From: Pseudomonadota bacterium
Lineage (GTDB): Bacteria > Desulfobacterota > Desulfobulbia > Desulfobulbales > JAHJIY01
Direction: 5' to 3'
Length of the DNA: 36,961 nt
Assembly (NCBI GenBank): GCA_018823175.1
Contig: JAHJIY010000091.1
Coordinates: 1-36,961 of the forward strand
Shown piece by piece: positions 18,880-25,867 of this stretch; position 1 is the first letter of the stretch; every line of letters starts with the position of its first letter. A program made the translations under genes and the position numbers. The notes beneath the pieces are model-generated. The model saw only the letters and a list, made by a program, of their open reading frames with translations. It had not been told where the DNA came from and ran no database searches.

Positions 18880-19408
18880 TTAAATCGTTGGAACTATTTT
18901 GTTCCGAAATCTCATCAATTCTCAAAAAGATCTTATCCCCGGTTTTTTCCGTTGAAATCAAAAATTTCACTTTATGCTCGCCGGTTTCATGATGTAGATC
19001 CTGATAAGCGGCAACTTTCACCTGACTGACCCCTGACTTAAATGTGTCGCGCACCGTATTCCTGATAGTGCAACCTTTACAATGAGTGGTCTTGCCGCAA
19101 CCGCCAGGCAGGCTCGAATATTTACAATCAAAAACATCACCGACCAACGCTCCTTCAATTTCCTCAATTTTTTTCCCTGAAACCGCAAGCCCCTCCTTAT
19201 TTGCGCTGATAATCTTCACCTCCGAGTCCACCAGTAAGACCGGGTGCGAAAACTGGTTCAGAAAATCTCGCATGGATTTAGCCTTGAAAGAAATCAGTTT
19301 TCGATAACAATCAGGGCAAATACCATGGCTGATCGGCGCATTATTCTTCCCTTGGCTATGATCGACCCCAAGATCTTTTCGACACCAGGCACATATCTTT
19401 TTCATCAT
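18866..19408 (-). CDS. Zinc-ribbon plus Cys-rich PAS domain protein
   Basis: Two CxxC pairs (CAWC and CPDC, within the first 36 residues) suggest a small zinc ribbon. A PAS domain follows from about residue 47 (MRDFLNQFSHPVLLVDSEVKI, then NKEGLAVSGK). Inside it, four cysteines (in GDVFDCKYSSLPGGCGKTTH and CKGC) form a likely metal or Fe-S site; the domain ends VKFLISTEKTGDKIFLRIDEI. There is no kinase or DNA-binding part, so it should act as an adaptor. Similar Cys-PAS sequences occur in the kinase at 20160. It overlaps the transglutaminase gene. The frame opens GTG-ATG-ATG; ATG 19408 is taken, but the choice is uncertain. Confidence 0.75.
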   Translation of the reverse strand: MMKKICAWCRKDLGVDHSQGKNNAPISHGICPDCYRKLISFKAKSMRDFLNQFSHPVLLVDSEVKIISANKEGLAVSGKKIEEIEGALVGDVFDCKYSSLPGGCGKTTHCKGCTIRNTVRDTFKSGVSQVKVAAYQDLHHETGEHKVKFLISTEKTGDKIFLRIDEISEQNSSNDLIGSL

Positions 19409-19486
19409 CACTACTCTTAGTAAATTTATTTTTTGGAATTACATATAATACCAAAAAATAATGGTGCCTCACTACCCCATGATCAA

Positions 19487-19879
19487 TCAATCTTCCAGTA
19501 GCGACTTAAGCACCTCACAATTCCGACAAAGTTTCATTTTGTCCTTCCAATTCTTCTCAGCTTTACACTCACAGATCGTACCATTAATAAACCAACAAAA
19601 ATTACCGGCTTGAAATTCCCAGGCCGGGCACTGTTTTTTGCGCTCCGGCGGACATTTTTTGATTACCCAGCAGGCTTTCCCGGAATCCATTACAGACCTT
19701 TTCCGCGAAAGAAGAAAGTAAACCTGTCGCTCCACATGGGGGGGAATGGCCCGCCAACCCTGCTCGTAACTGTGGATCGCCTTCATTGACACCCCCAGCA
19801 GTTCACCTAGTTCTTTCTGGGTTTTATCAATTTTTTTCCGTATGGCAGTAAACTCATCACTTGTCACAATAATCTCCAA
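19487..19879 (-). CDS. HTH (XRE-type) protein with C-terminal two-CW-like Cys module
   Basis: Residues 7-60 form a helix-turn-helix of the XRE kind (FTAIRKKIDKTQKELGELLG, VSMKAIHSYEQGWRAIPPHV). Residues 70-121 carry the Cys module: C70 W, C76, C84, C95 W, C103, C105, C118 and C121, with step sizes 6-8-11-8-15-3, nearly those of the other two copies in the window. This looks like a DNA-binding repressor whose activity is set by a metal or redox-sensing tail. It is the first gene of a minus-strand series, 78 bases before the zinc-ribbon/PAS gene, and may regulate it. Confidence 0.85.
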   Translation of the reverse strand: MEIIVTSDEFTAIRKKIDKTQKELGELLGVSMKAIHSYEQGWRAIPPHVERQVYFLLSRKRSVMDSGKACWVIKKCPPERKKQCPAWEFQAGNFCWFINGTICECKAEKNWKDKMKLCRNCEVLKSLLED

Positions 19880-20159
19880 TCTCTTGATTTTTTAGACATT
19901 GCTTCAGCATGACGGCCTCTTCAGCAACCGGGATCCGGGGCAGGTCAAACCATGAAAAGACAAAATACCTTCTTGTTGATTATTACCAGACCGACTTTCG
20001 ACAACACCAGATCCATAATATGTCATTACAAAAAAGACACAAGTACCAAAATACCAACACCTACGAATCAAGCGGAAATATTAATTTACAGGAAATTGTT
20101 TATTTTGCGTTTCACATTGTCTAGACTGATTATATTACAAACTCAATAATTTGAGCGCT
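19880..20159. other. Divergent intergenic region, AT-rich
   Basis: About 280 bases between the HTH/CW repressor-like gene (minus) and the PAS kinase gene (plus). Both promoters should be here. I see no gene, clear riboswitch or strong dyad. Confidence 0.45.
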
Positions 20160-22142
20160 ATGGAAAAACAGAAAAAGAGCCCCGAAACGAACCGGCCAAT
20201 AGAACAAGGGACAACTGAATCTCTGGAGTTTCTTCGTTCCGCCGTTGATGCGGTTGCCGACCCTTTCATTATAATCGGCACCGATTTTCGGGTAAAGCTG
20301 ATGAACCAGGCCGCCCGTAATTTTCGACAGGACTCCGACGATATTCCTGACCATCCATCCTGCCATAAATTAATTTTCGGCTCTGATCAACCCTGCGCCC
20401 AAATCGGCCGGCAGTGTCCACTACTAGATGTCCTGGAAGCAGAAAAAGCGGTCAGAGTGGAATACGAACAGAAACAAAAAGACGGCACCAGCCGCTTTTA
20501 CGAGATACTTGCCTCACCCCTGCATGACAGTAAAGGAACATTTCTGGGGATCGTTGAATCGTTACGGGAGATTACCGCCCAAAAACAATATGCCCGGATG
20601 CTACAAAGCGGTCGGGAAGAATTGGATATTATGGTCCTGCAAAGAACCGCCGAATTTTTGCAGGCCAAAGAACAGGCCGAACTTCTCTATCGGGTCATCC
20701 CCAGTGCCATCTTTACCGTTGACCCCGATCGGACAATCACCACCTGGAACAATAAGGCCGAGGAGGTGACCGGCTATCGTGCCGCCGAGGTCCTCGGCAA
20801 AAGTTGTGACATTTTTGCCCTGGAACCATGTACCAGCGGGTGCGGAGTTTTTTCCGAACAAATGGCAAAACCGATTATGGGGCGGGAATGCCTGATCCGC
20901 ACCAAAGACGGCCAGATCAGGACCGTATCAAAAAATGCCGACCTGCTGCGCAACACCAACGGCAAAATAGTCGGCGCCGTAGAAAGTTTTGAAGATATCA
21001 CCGACCGCAAAAAAATCAACAAACTTCTCCGGGCCGAGCGTGACAAATTCAGCAGTATGCTGACCGCCCTCAATCAAGGCATGCACATCCTTAACCGCGA
21101 CTACGGCATCGAATATCAAAATGATATCCTGAAAAATGATTTCGGCGACCAGGTCGGCCGCAAATGCTACGAGGTCTACAAACAGTTATCCGAACCTTGC
21201 GAAATATGCCGGATGAGAGAGGCCATCTCACAAAACAAACTGCAACGCACCGAACTGATGATGACCAACGGCCGCTATTATGAACAAAGCTATGTGCCAT
21301 TCACCGATGTGGACAACCAATCCAAGGTCCTGATCATGTTGCGGGACATCTCAAAAGAAAAAGCCCAACATGATGAAACCATGCGGGCCGCGCAAATGGC
21401 ATCCATCGGCGAACTGGCCGCCGGTGTGGCCCATGAAATCAATAATCCGATCAACGGCATCATTAATTATGCCCAGATTCTCCTGGATGAAACAAATAGC
21501 ACCTCCTCCCCTGCCAACACCGCAGAAGAACCCCCTTCCCTGGCTATTCTGCCCAAAATTATTGGCGAAGGAGAAAGAATAGCCGCCATTGTCAACAATC
21601 TTCTTTCTTTTGCCGGCCCAGGCGGGTGGAAAATCGAAAACGTCGAAATTGAAGATGTGATCGCGGCTTCAATTGACTTGACAAGTCACCAGCTGACAAA
21701 AGAAGGCATAAATATTGCATTTAAGAAATCACCAGTGGCTCCGGTCGTGCGAGCCACTCGCCAACAACTGCAACAGGTATTTTTGAATATATTTAGCAAT
21801 GCCCGCTATGCCTTGAACAAAAAATTTCCGGAAAACGACAGCCGGAAAAAAATTGAGATCAGGACCTTTCCAATGAAACTGGCGAATGGCAATTACATAC
21901 GAACGACCGTTACCGACTATGGCTGCGGCATTCCGCCAGATCTCCTGCCCCACATCTTTGAGCCTTTTTTCACTTTGAAAGAATCAGGCCAGGGCACGGG
22001 GTTGGGTTTAAGTATCAGTCATGGATTAATCAAAGATTTAAATGGCCGCTTAACTGTTGAAAGTGAAGTCAATAACTTCACACGAATGACCGTTGACCTG
22101 CCAGAGGGCTCAGCTGAACCAGGACCTAACCATAAGACCTGA
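20160..22142 (+). CDS. Soluble sensor histidine kinase with three Cys-containing PAS domains (NtrB-like)
   Basis: The 660-residue protein lacks membrane segments. Three PAS domains (about residues 23-140, 170-285, 295-400) each hold three cysteines in the same region: CHKLIFGSDQPCAQIGRQCP, CDIFALEPCTSGCGVF and CYEVYKQLSEPCEICR. A redox, metal or Fe-S ligand is plausible. The transmitter has HisKA with His425 (IGELAAGVAHEINNPINGI) and HATPase with NIFSNARYAL, DYGCGIP and GTGLGLSIS. It is the only kinase next to the NtrC-type activator at 22387, so the two are the likely cognate pair; a MITE-like element lies between them. ATG 20160 is used; TTG 20151 is possible and neither has a strong ribosome site. 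Confidence 0.9.
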   Translation: MEKQKKSPETNRPIEQGTTESLEFLRSAVDAVADPFIIIGTDFRVKLMNQAARNFRQDSDDIPDHPSCHKLIFGSDQPCAQIGRQCPLLDVLEAEKAVRVEYEQKQKDGTSRFYEILASPLHDSKGTFLGIVESLREITAQKQYARMLQSGREELDIMVLQRTAEFLQAKEQAELLYRVIPSAIFTVDPDRTITTWNNKAEEVTGYRAAEVLGKSCDIFALEPCTSGCGVFSEQMAKPIMGRECLIRTKDGQIRTVSKNADLLRNTNGKIVGAVESFEDITDRKKINKLLRAERDKFSSMLTALNQGMHILNRDYGIEYQNDILKNDFGDQVGRKCYEVYKQLSEPCEICRMREAISQNKLQRTELMMTNGRYYEQSYVPFTDVDNQSKVLIMLRDISKEKAQHDETMRAAQMASIGELAAGVAHEINNPINGIINYAQILLDETNSTSSPANTAEEPPSLAILPKIIGEGERIAAIVNNLLSFAGPGGWKIENVEIEDVIAASIDLTSHQLTKEGINIAFKKSPVAPVVRATRQQLQQVFLNIFSNARYALNKKFPENDSRKKIEIRTFPMKLANGNYIRTTVTDYGCGIPPDLLPHIFEPFFTLKESGQGTGLGLSISHGLIKDLNGRLTVESEVNNFTRMTVDLPEGSAEPGPNHKT

Positions 22143-22212
22143 TGCCTTGAAAATCATTCCGAGAAGGCATTTATCCACCACGGGGTACTGATCTGAGTCT
22201 CAGAATTGTAGT

Positions 22213-22357
22213 TAGTGTCTGTCCAGAAATGAGGATTTTTATTCGAGAACGAGGAGCTAGGATTTTGAAAAGCGCAGCGGACTGGTGTCCGTGACCACTT
22301 TCAAAGAACGAAGCGACAACGTTATCGGGGAAAAAGACCATTTATGGACAGGCACTA
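22213..22357. mobile_element. MITE-like palindromic element, 145 bp
   Basis: The ends are inverted: TAGTGTCTGTCCAGAAATG at the left and, read on the other strand, TAGTGCCTGTCCATAAATG at the right. TA stands at each boundary, as after insertion of IS630/Tc1-type transposons. Interior halves also match each other imperfectly (TTTTGAAA near 22264 against CTTTCAAAG near 22309), so the whole element is one long hairpin. There is no coding capacity. It separates the kinase from the activator gene and could be transcribed through. Confidence 0.8.
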
Positions 22358-22386
22358 GTTAATGAATATTAAGGGAGAGCAGCGGA

Positions 22387-24192
22387 ATGATCGATATAAA
22401 TACCAGTGAGAATCGTATTCTGATCGTGGACGATGAGGAAAGTCTGCGGCTAACCTTTAAGATGTTCTTGACCAAGGAAGGTTATGGCCCGGTTGATGCC
22501 GCCGCGACATTCGAAGAGGCCATCGCCCTTATCGATCAACACATATATGATCTTATCATCAGCGACATTGTGCTTGAAGGGAATTCGGGGATCGACCTGC
22601 TCCGCTACCTGAAAGAATCAGGCGCCGATTGTCCGGTAGTAATGGTTACGGGCTACCCCAATATTGAATCCGCCTCGGAAGCAGTGCGCCTGGGGGCCTT
22701 TGATTACCTGTCAAAACCGGTAAAAAAGGAAGGATTATTGCGGGTTTCCCGCATGGCCCTGCAGCAATACGCCCTTTGGAAGGAAAAAGAAAAACTCCAG
22801 GAAGACAAGGAGCGATACCGTCAATATCTGGAAACCATTTTCCGCAGTGTCCGCGATGCGATCATCACGGTCGATTCTCAGCTTCGAATTGTTGAAATGA
22901 ACGATACCGCCCTTAGTTGGACCAAGGACATGCCCGAAGTCGCGATCGGAGCCCACATCTCTTCAATTCCAGGGGCCTGCGGCAAGATCTGCGCCAAAGA
23001 CGCGGAAAAAGTGATTACCGAAAAGGTTGAAGTCCATGAACATCGGATTGAATGCGAAATAGATAACAGTAAGAGCAGAGTGTTACAGATAAACGCCGCG
23101 CCCCTTGAAAATAAAAGCGGCGAATTTCACGGTGTAGTTCTCCTGCTCCGCGACATGACTCAGGTTGAAAACATGCAACAGCGGGGAAAAAGGACAACAT
23201 TTCACCGGCTGATCGGCGTCAGCAGACCGATGCAAACCGTTTATACCCTGATCGAAAATGTGGGTCAGGTCGACACCTCAGTTCTGATCACCGGCGAATC
23301 CGGCACCGGCAAAGAGCTAGTCGCCGAGGCCCTGCACATTGAGAGCCCCCGCCACGACATGCCGCTGATCAAGGTTGATTGTACCGCCATCCCCGAAAAT
23401 CTTCTGGAAAGCGAACTTTTCGGACATATGAAAGGGTCTTTCACTGGGGCGGACCGCGACCGCCAAGGTCGGATTATTCAAGCGGACGGCGGCACTCTGT
23501 TTCTCGATGAAATAGGCGACATTTCCCAACTTATGCAATTAAGACTTCTGCGTTTTCTGCAGGAAAGAACATTCTATCCGGTCGGGCGGGACAAGCCGGT
23601 AACAGTCGATGTCCGGGTGATTGCCGCAACCAATGCCAACCTGAAACAAAAAGTGGAGGAAGGGATCTTCCGGGAAGACCTTTATTTCCGCCTTCGTGTC
23701 ATAGACATTCCTCTGCCGCCTCTTCGCGACAGAAACGGAGACCTGCCGCTACTGGCCAACCATTTCATCTCCCGATTCAGCAAAAGAATAGGCCATACCA
23801 TAACCGGCATTTCCGACCAGGCAACGGAGCTTCTTTGCAGTTTCAGTTGGCCTGGTAACGTCCGGGAACTCGAACATGTAATCGAAAGGGCCTGCGTCCT
23901 CTGCAAAGGGCCGACGATCACCAGCGAACATCTACCGGCCGAAATCTTCAACCATAAACCAGGATTACCCGTGCGCAACACATATATGTCGCAGACAAAA
24001 CAGGAAAGTCAGCCACCCATTTCATCCGCCTCATTTCCAGAACAAACTGAACCGGAAAATGAACGCATTGTCAGAGTATTACGCCAGACCGCCGGCAACA
24101 AGGCAATGGCGGCCCGAATTCTCGGCTTTGATCGCAGCACCCTGTATCGCAAAATGCGCAGTTATAATATTGACATCTTGCCTACCCCATAA
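22387..24192 (+). CDS. Sigma-54 activator (NtrC family) with receiver, PAS, AAA+ and Fis-type HTH
   Basis: The 601-residue protein has a receiver (residues 8-125, Asp60 in LIISDIVLEG), a PAS domain (about 140-258, with GACGKIC cysteines), and an AAA+ domain. The latter shows Walker A GESGTGKE (303-310), the sigma-54 contact loop GSFTGA (350-355) and Walker B FLDEIGD (372-378). A Fis-type HTH ends the protein (NKAMAARILGFDRSTLYRKM, 571-590). It should be phosphorylated by nearby NtrB-like kinases and activate sigma-54 promoters; three stand downstream (24564, 25798, 28077). The loop has Ser in place of the usual first Ala, a tolerated variant. GGGAGAG precedes the ATG. Confidence 0.95.
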   Translation: MIDINTSENRILIVDDEESLRLTFKMFLTKEGYGPVDAAATFEEAIALIDQHIYDLIISDIVLEGNSGIDLLRYLKESGADCPVVMVTGYPNIESASEAVRLGAFDYLSKPVKKEGLLRVSRMALQQYALWKEKEKLQEDKERYRQYLETIFRSVRDAIITVDSQLRIVEMNDTALSWTKDMPEVAIGAHISSIPGACGKICAKDAEKVITEKVEVHEHRIECEIDNSKSRVLQINAAPLENKSGEFHGVVLLLRDMTQVENMQQRGKRTTFHRLIGVSRPMQTVYTLIENVGQVDTSVLITGESGTGKELVAEALHIESPRHDMPLIKVDCTAIPENLLESELFGHMKGSFTGADRDRQGRIIQADGGTLFLDEIGDISQLMQLRLLRFLQERTFYPVGRDKPVTVDVRVIAATNANLKQKVEEGIFREDLYFRLRVIDIPLPPLRDRNGDLPLLANHFISRFSKRIGHTITGISDQATELLCSFSWPGNVRELEHVIERACVLCKGPTITSEHLPAEIFNHKPGLPVRNTYMSQTKQESQPPISSASFPEQTEPENERIVRVLRQTAGNKAMAARILGFDRSTLYRKMRSYNIDILPTP

Positions 24193-24200
24193 AAACAAAA

Positions 24201-24305
24201 GAGGTTAAAGCTGAGTTGAGTCGCTAGTCGGCTCAACTCAGCTTTATACCGCAAGGGCATAAGTTTCGTTTGGGCCGACTAGCGGTCCAACTCAGCTTTA
24301 ACCTC
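24201..24305 (+). repeat. Dispersed structured repeat, copy 3, compound form
   Basis: The consensus copy (24246-24300: TATACCGCAAGGGCATAAGT, hairpin GGGCCG-ACTAG-CGGTCC, AACTCAGCTTTA) is preceded by a second hairpin, AAAGCTGAGTTGAG (24207-24220) with CTCAACTCAGCTTT (24232-24245), 14 perfect base pairs. The outer 32-base arms (24201-24232 and 24274-24305) also pair with few mismatches, so the element can fold as one long hairpin. It follows the activator gene directly and could end its transcript, though no T-run is seen. Confidence 0.8.
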
Positions 24306-24382
24306 CACCGCACCACAAATTCACTTAACATTCATTTCATACATCACATTTCACAGATCACACTGCAACACCAATTGTCATG

Positions 24383-24447
24383 ATTGATTAATGCGACAGT
24401 ATTGTTTCAATAATACTGTCGCATTAATCAATTGCAACAGTATTGCA
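24383..24447. promoter_or_regulatory. Probable enhancer region for the 24564 promoter: perfect 21-bp palindrome plus TGCAACA site
   Basis: Arms 24383-24403 and 24412-24432 are perfectly complementary over 21 bases around an 8-base loop and contain GCGACAGTATT. Directly after comes TGCAACAGTATTGCA (24433-24447), a near palindrome sharing CAGTATTG. Another TGCAACA is at 24364. These lie about 120-180 bases before the sigma-54 promoter, the usual place for activator binding. Confidence 0.6.
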
Positions 24448-24563
24448 CCACTTCAAATTACTCTTCAAACATCCCTATCCCACATTTTTCAACATATATT
24501 TTATCTATACTTTCAGATACTTAAACGCATCCGCAAACACAACCCCCTTCTTTTTGTTCTGCA

Positions 24564-24579
24564 TGGCATACCCTATGCA
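24564..24579 (+). promoter_or_regulatory. Sigma-54 promoter for the small membrane protein genes
   Basis: TGGCATACCCTATGCA has the essential GG and GC exactly 10 bases apart. It lies 61 bases before ATG 24641. Confidence 0.75.
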
Positions 24580-24640
24580 CTACTACTGTGCAACACAACA
24601 AAAAAACAATCCTTATCAAGGAACAACAAGGAGGAACGCC

Positions 24641-24865
24641 ATGAGTGCAAAAATCAGTCAACAAAAAACCATAAGCGAGGGTGTCAACTCCAACTCAGTT
24701 CTCGAACTGCAAGAAGGAACAATGCAAGTAGTCGTAGGTATAATCTTCGCAACTGCGGCAATTATCGGAATCTGGGGGCTCATCTCCCTGTTCGGAGGAA
24801 TTGTCATGGCGGGCGGCATCTTGGAAGCGGCTCGCGAATGGATGGGCGCTATCACCGGAATGTAA
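24641..24865 (+). CDS. Small membrane protein, 74 residues
   Basis: I do not recognise the family. After a polar N-terminal part of about 27 residues comes one long hydrophobic stretch (VVVGIIFATAAIIGIWGLIS then LFGGIVMAGGI), enough for one or two membrane passes, and a short amphipathic end with EAAREWMGAI. AGGAGG stands six bases before the ATG, an excellent ribosome site suggesting strong expression. The gene follows a sigma-54 promoter and is followed by a strong hairpin, so it can be transcribed alone or with partial read-through into the next gene. Proteins of this size may act as subunits or as regulators or substrates of a membrane protease such as the FtsH encoded downstream; that is inference. 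Confidence 0.8.
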   Translation: MSAKISQQKTISEGVNSNSVLELQEGTMQVVVGIIFATAAIIGIWGLISLFGGIVMAGGILEAAREWMGAITGM

Positions 24866-24881
24866 CAGAAACGTAACCACT

Positions 24882-24920
24882 TTTTCACCACATCCGGCAA
24901 TGGACAAGATGTGGTGAAAA
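24882..24920 (+). terminator. Strong hairpin, probable terminator or processing site
   Basis: TTTTCACCACATC (24882-24894) pairs perfectly with GATGTGGTGAAAA (24908-24920) across a 13-base loop. The stem is flanked by T-rich and A-rich arms, so it could work in both directions. It lies between two small membrane protein genes read the same way, allowing different levels of each. Confidence 0.65.
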
Positions 24921-24966
24921 GAATCCACTTAAACGGGATTGCATTAATAAAAACGGAGGAAAAACC

Positions 24967-25281
24967 ATGAATAACAGTTTAGCAAAACAAAACAAAGAAG
25001 CAAAAATAGCTCTCAGGGCAATGGTCGTCGCCGCGTCGGTTATCGGCATCTGGGTTACCACCGCATTGACTTTTGCACTTGCCAGAGCGGATTGGCAGGT
25101 CGGTGAATTGTTCCGACAATACCTCGTTTCAATCGGCCTTATTCAGGATTTTGAAACCATGGTCGACTTTTACACCCACATCAAAGGGGTTGAATATATT
25201 ATCTGTGTCGCTTTCCTCGGTGCGTTCCCGGCCTTCTTCAAGTATCTGAACAAAGAAAAAGGGCAAGTTATAGCTGAATAG
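24967..25281 (+). CDS. Small membrane protein with two membrane segments, paralogue of the next gene
   Basis: The 104-residue protein has two hydrophobic segments (about residues 17-37 and 74-92) joined by a polar loop of about 35 residues. The end of the loop and second segment (FETMVDFYTHIKGVEYIICV, then AFLGAFPAFFKYLNKEK) align with the product at 25372 (FLTCYTMTKIESFEFIIIFI, then ILGATPFLFKHISRKP), and the first segments also match (IGIW against FGAW), so the pair arose by duplication. No known family is recognised. GGAGG precedes the ATG. It is presumably expressed from the sigma-54 promoter at 24564 by read-through. Confidence 0.8.
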   Translation: MNNSLAKQNKEAKIALRAMVVAASVIGIWVTTALTFALARADWQVGELFRQYLVSIGLIQDFETMVDFYTHIKGVEYIICVAFLGAFPAFFKYLNKEKGQVIAE

Positions 25282-25289
25282 CACTAAAC

Positions 25290-25338
25290 AAACTGCAGCA
25301 GAGGATATGATCAATACAATATTCCTTTGCTGCAGTTT
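25290..25338 (+). terminator. Hairpin between the two paralogous genes
   Basis: AAACTGCAGCA (25290-25300) pairs with TGCTGCAGTTT (25328-25338), with partial further pairing inside. It has no clear T-run, so it may be an attenuator or mRNA stability element rather than a full terminator. A TGCAACA sequence follows at 25343. Confidence 0.5.
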
Positions 25339-25371
25339 CTATTGCAACACTTTTACCACAACAACAATAAA

Positions 25372-25695
25372 ATGAAACCAAATTACAAATCACCCACAAA
25401 ATATTCTCTAATAACCTTGGGACTCATCATCACCACCGGGGGCATCTTTGGCGCCTGGTGCCTGATGATCTTTCTCTCATCCCTGAACAAAGTCAATCTA
25501 CATATGGAAGAACTGCTTGTTCAGCTGACAACATCAACTGACCGATTTTTGACTTGCTATACCATGACAAAGATCGAAAGTTTCGAATTTATTATCATCT
25601 TTATCATTCTTGGCGCCACCCCTTTTTTATTCAAACATATCAGTAGAAAACCAGAAAAATCCCCTCTGAACCGCCAAATATCCCATCTCTCTTGA
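25372..25695 (+). CDS. Small membrane protein, paralogue of the preceding gene
   Basis: The 107-residue product has two membrane segments (about residues 13-33 and 74-91) with a loop between them and a basic C-terminal tail, and it resembles the 24967 product over most of its length. The open frame runs back to TTG 25327, but that lies inside the hairpin; ATG 25372 is a better start by alignment with the paralogue, though the ribosome site is poor. It is more AT-rich than the paralogue and may be evolving faster. It lies between that gene and ftsH. Confidence 0.75.
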   Translation: MKPNYKSPTKYSLITLGLIITTGGIFGAWCLMIFLSSLNKVNLHMEELLVQLTTSTDRFLTCYTMTKIESFEFIIIFIILGATPFLFKHISRKPEKSPLNRQISHLS

Positions 25696-25797
25696 TCTAC
25701 CGCCACCCGTTATTAATCTCGGCCAAATAATATTTTTTTTAACTCCCCCGGACCTTTTCATCCCACTTTTCCAAAAAACCAACTTACTTTTTTAGAT

Positions 25798-25813
25798 TGG
25801 CCCGGTTCATGCA
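25798..25813 (+). promoter_or_regulatory. Sigma-54 promoter for ftsH
   Basis: TGGCCCGGTTCATGCA has GG and GC exactly 10 bases apart and lies 54 bases before the TTG start of ftsH. The nearest TGCAACA sequence is at 25343, farther away than for the other promoters. Confidence 0.72.
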
Positions 25814-25867
25814 AATCAAGTCATTACCTGTACTTTCGTCAACCCAAAATCGGAACGGAGGTCCCCA

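Noticed and set aside
24207..24300. Integron attC site, because GTTGAGT and GCTCAAC fit the GTTRRRY and RYYYAAC cores
   Set aside because: The match follows from the palindrome itself; copies are kilobases apart with genes in both directions and no integrase is seen.
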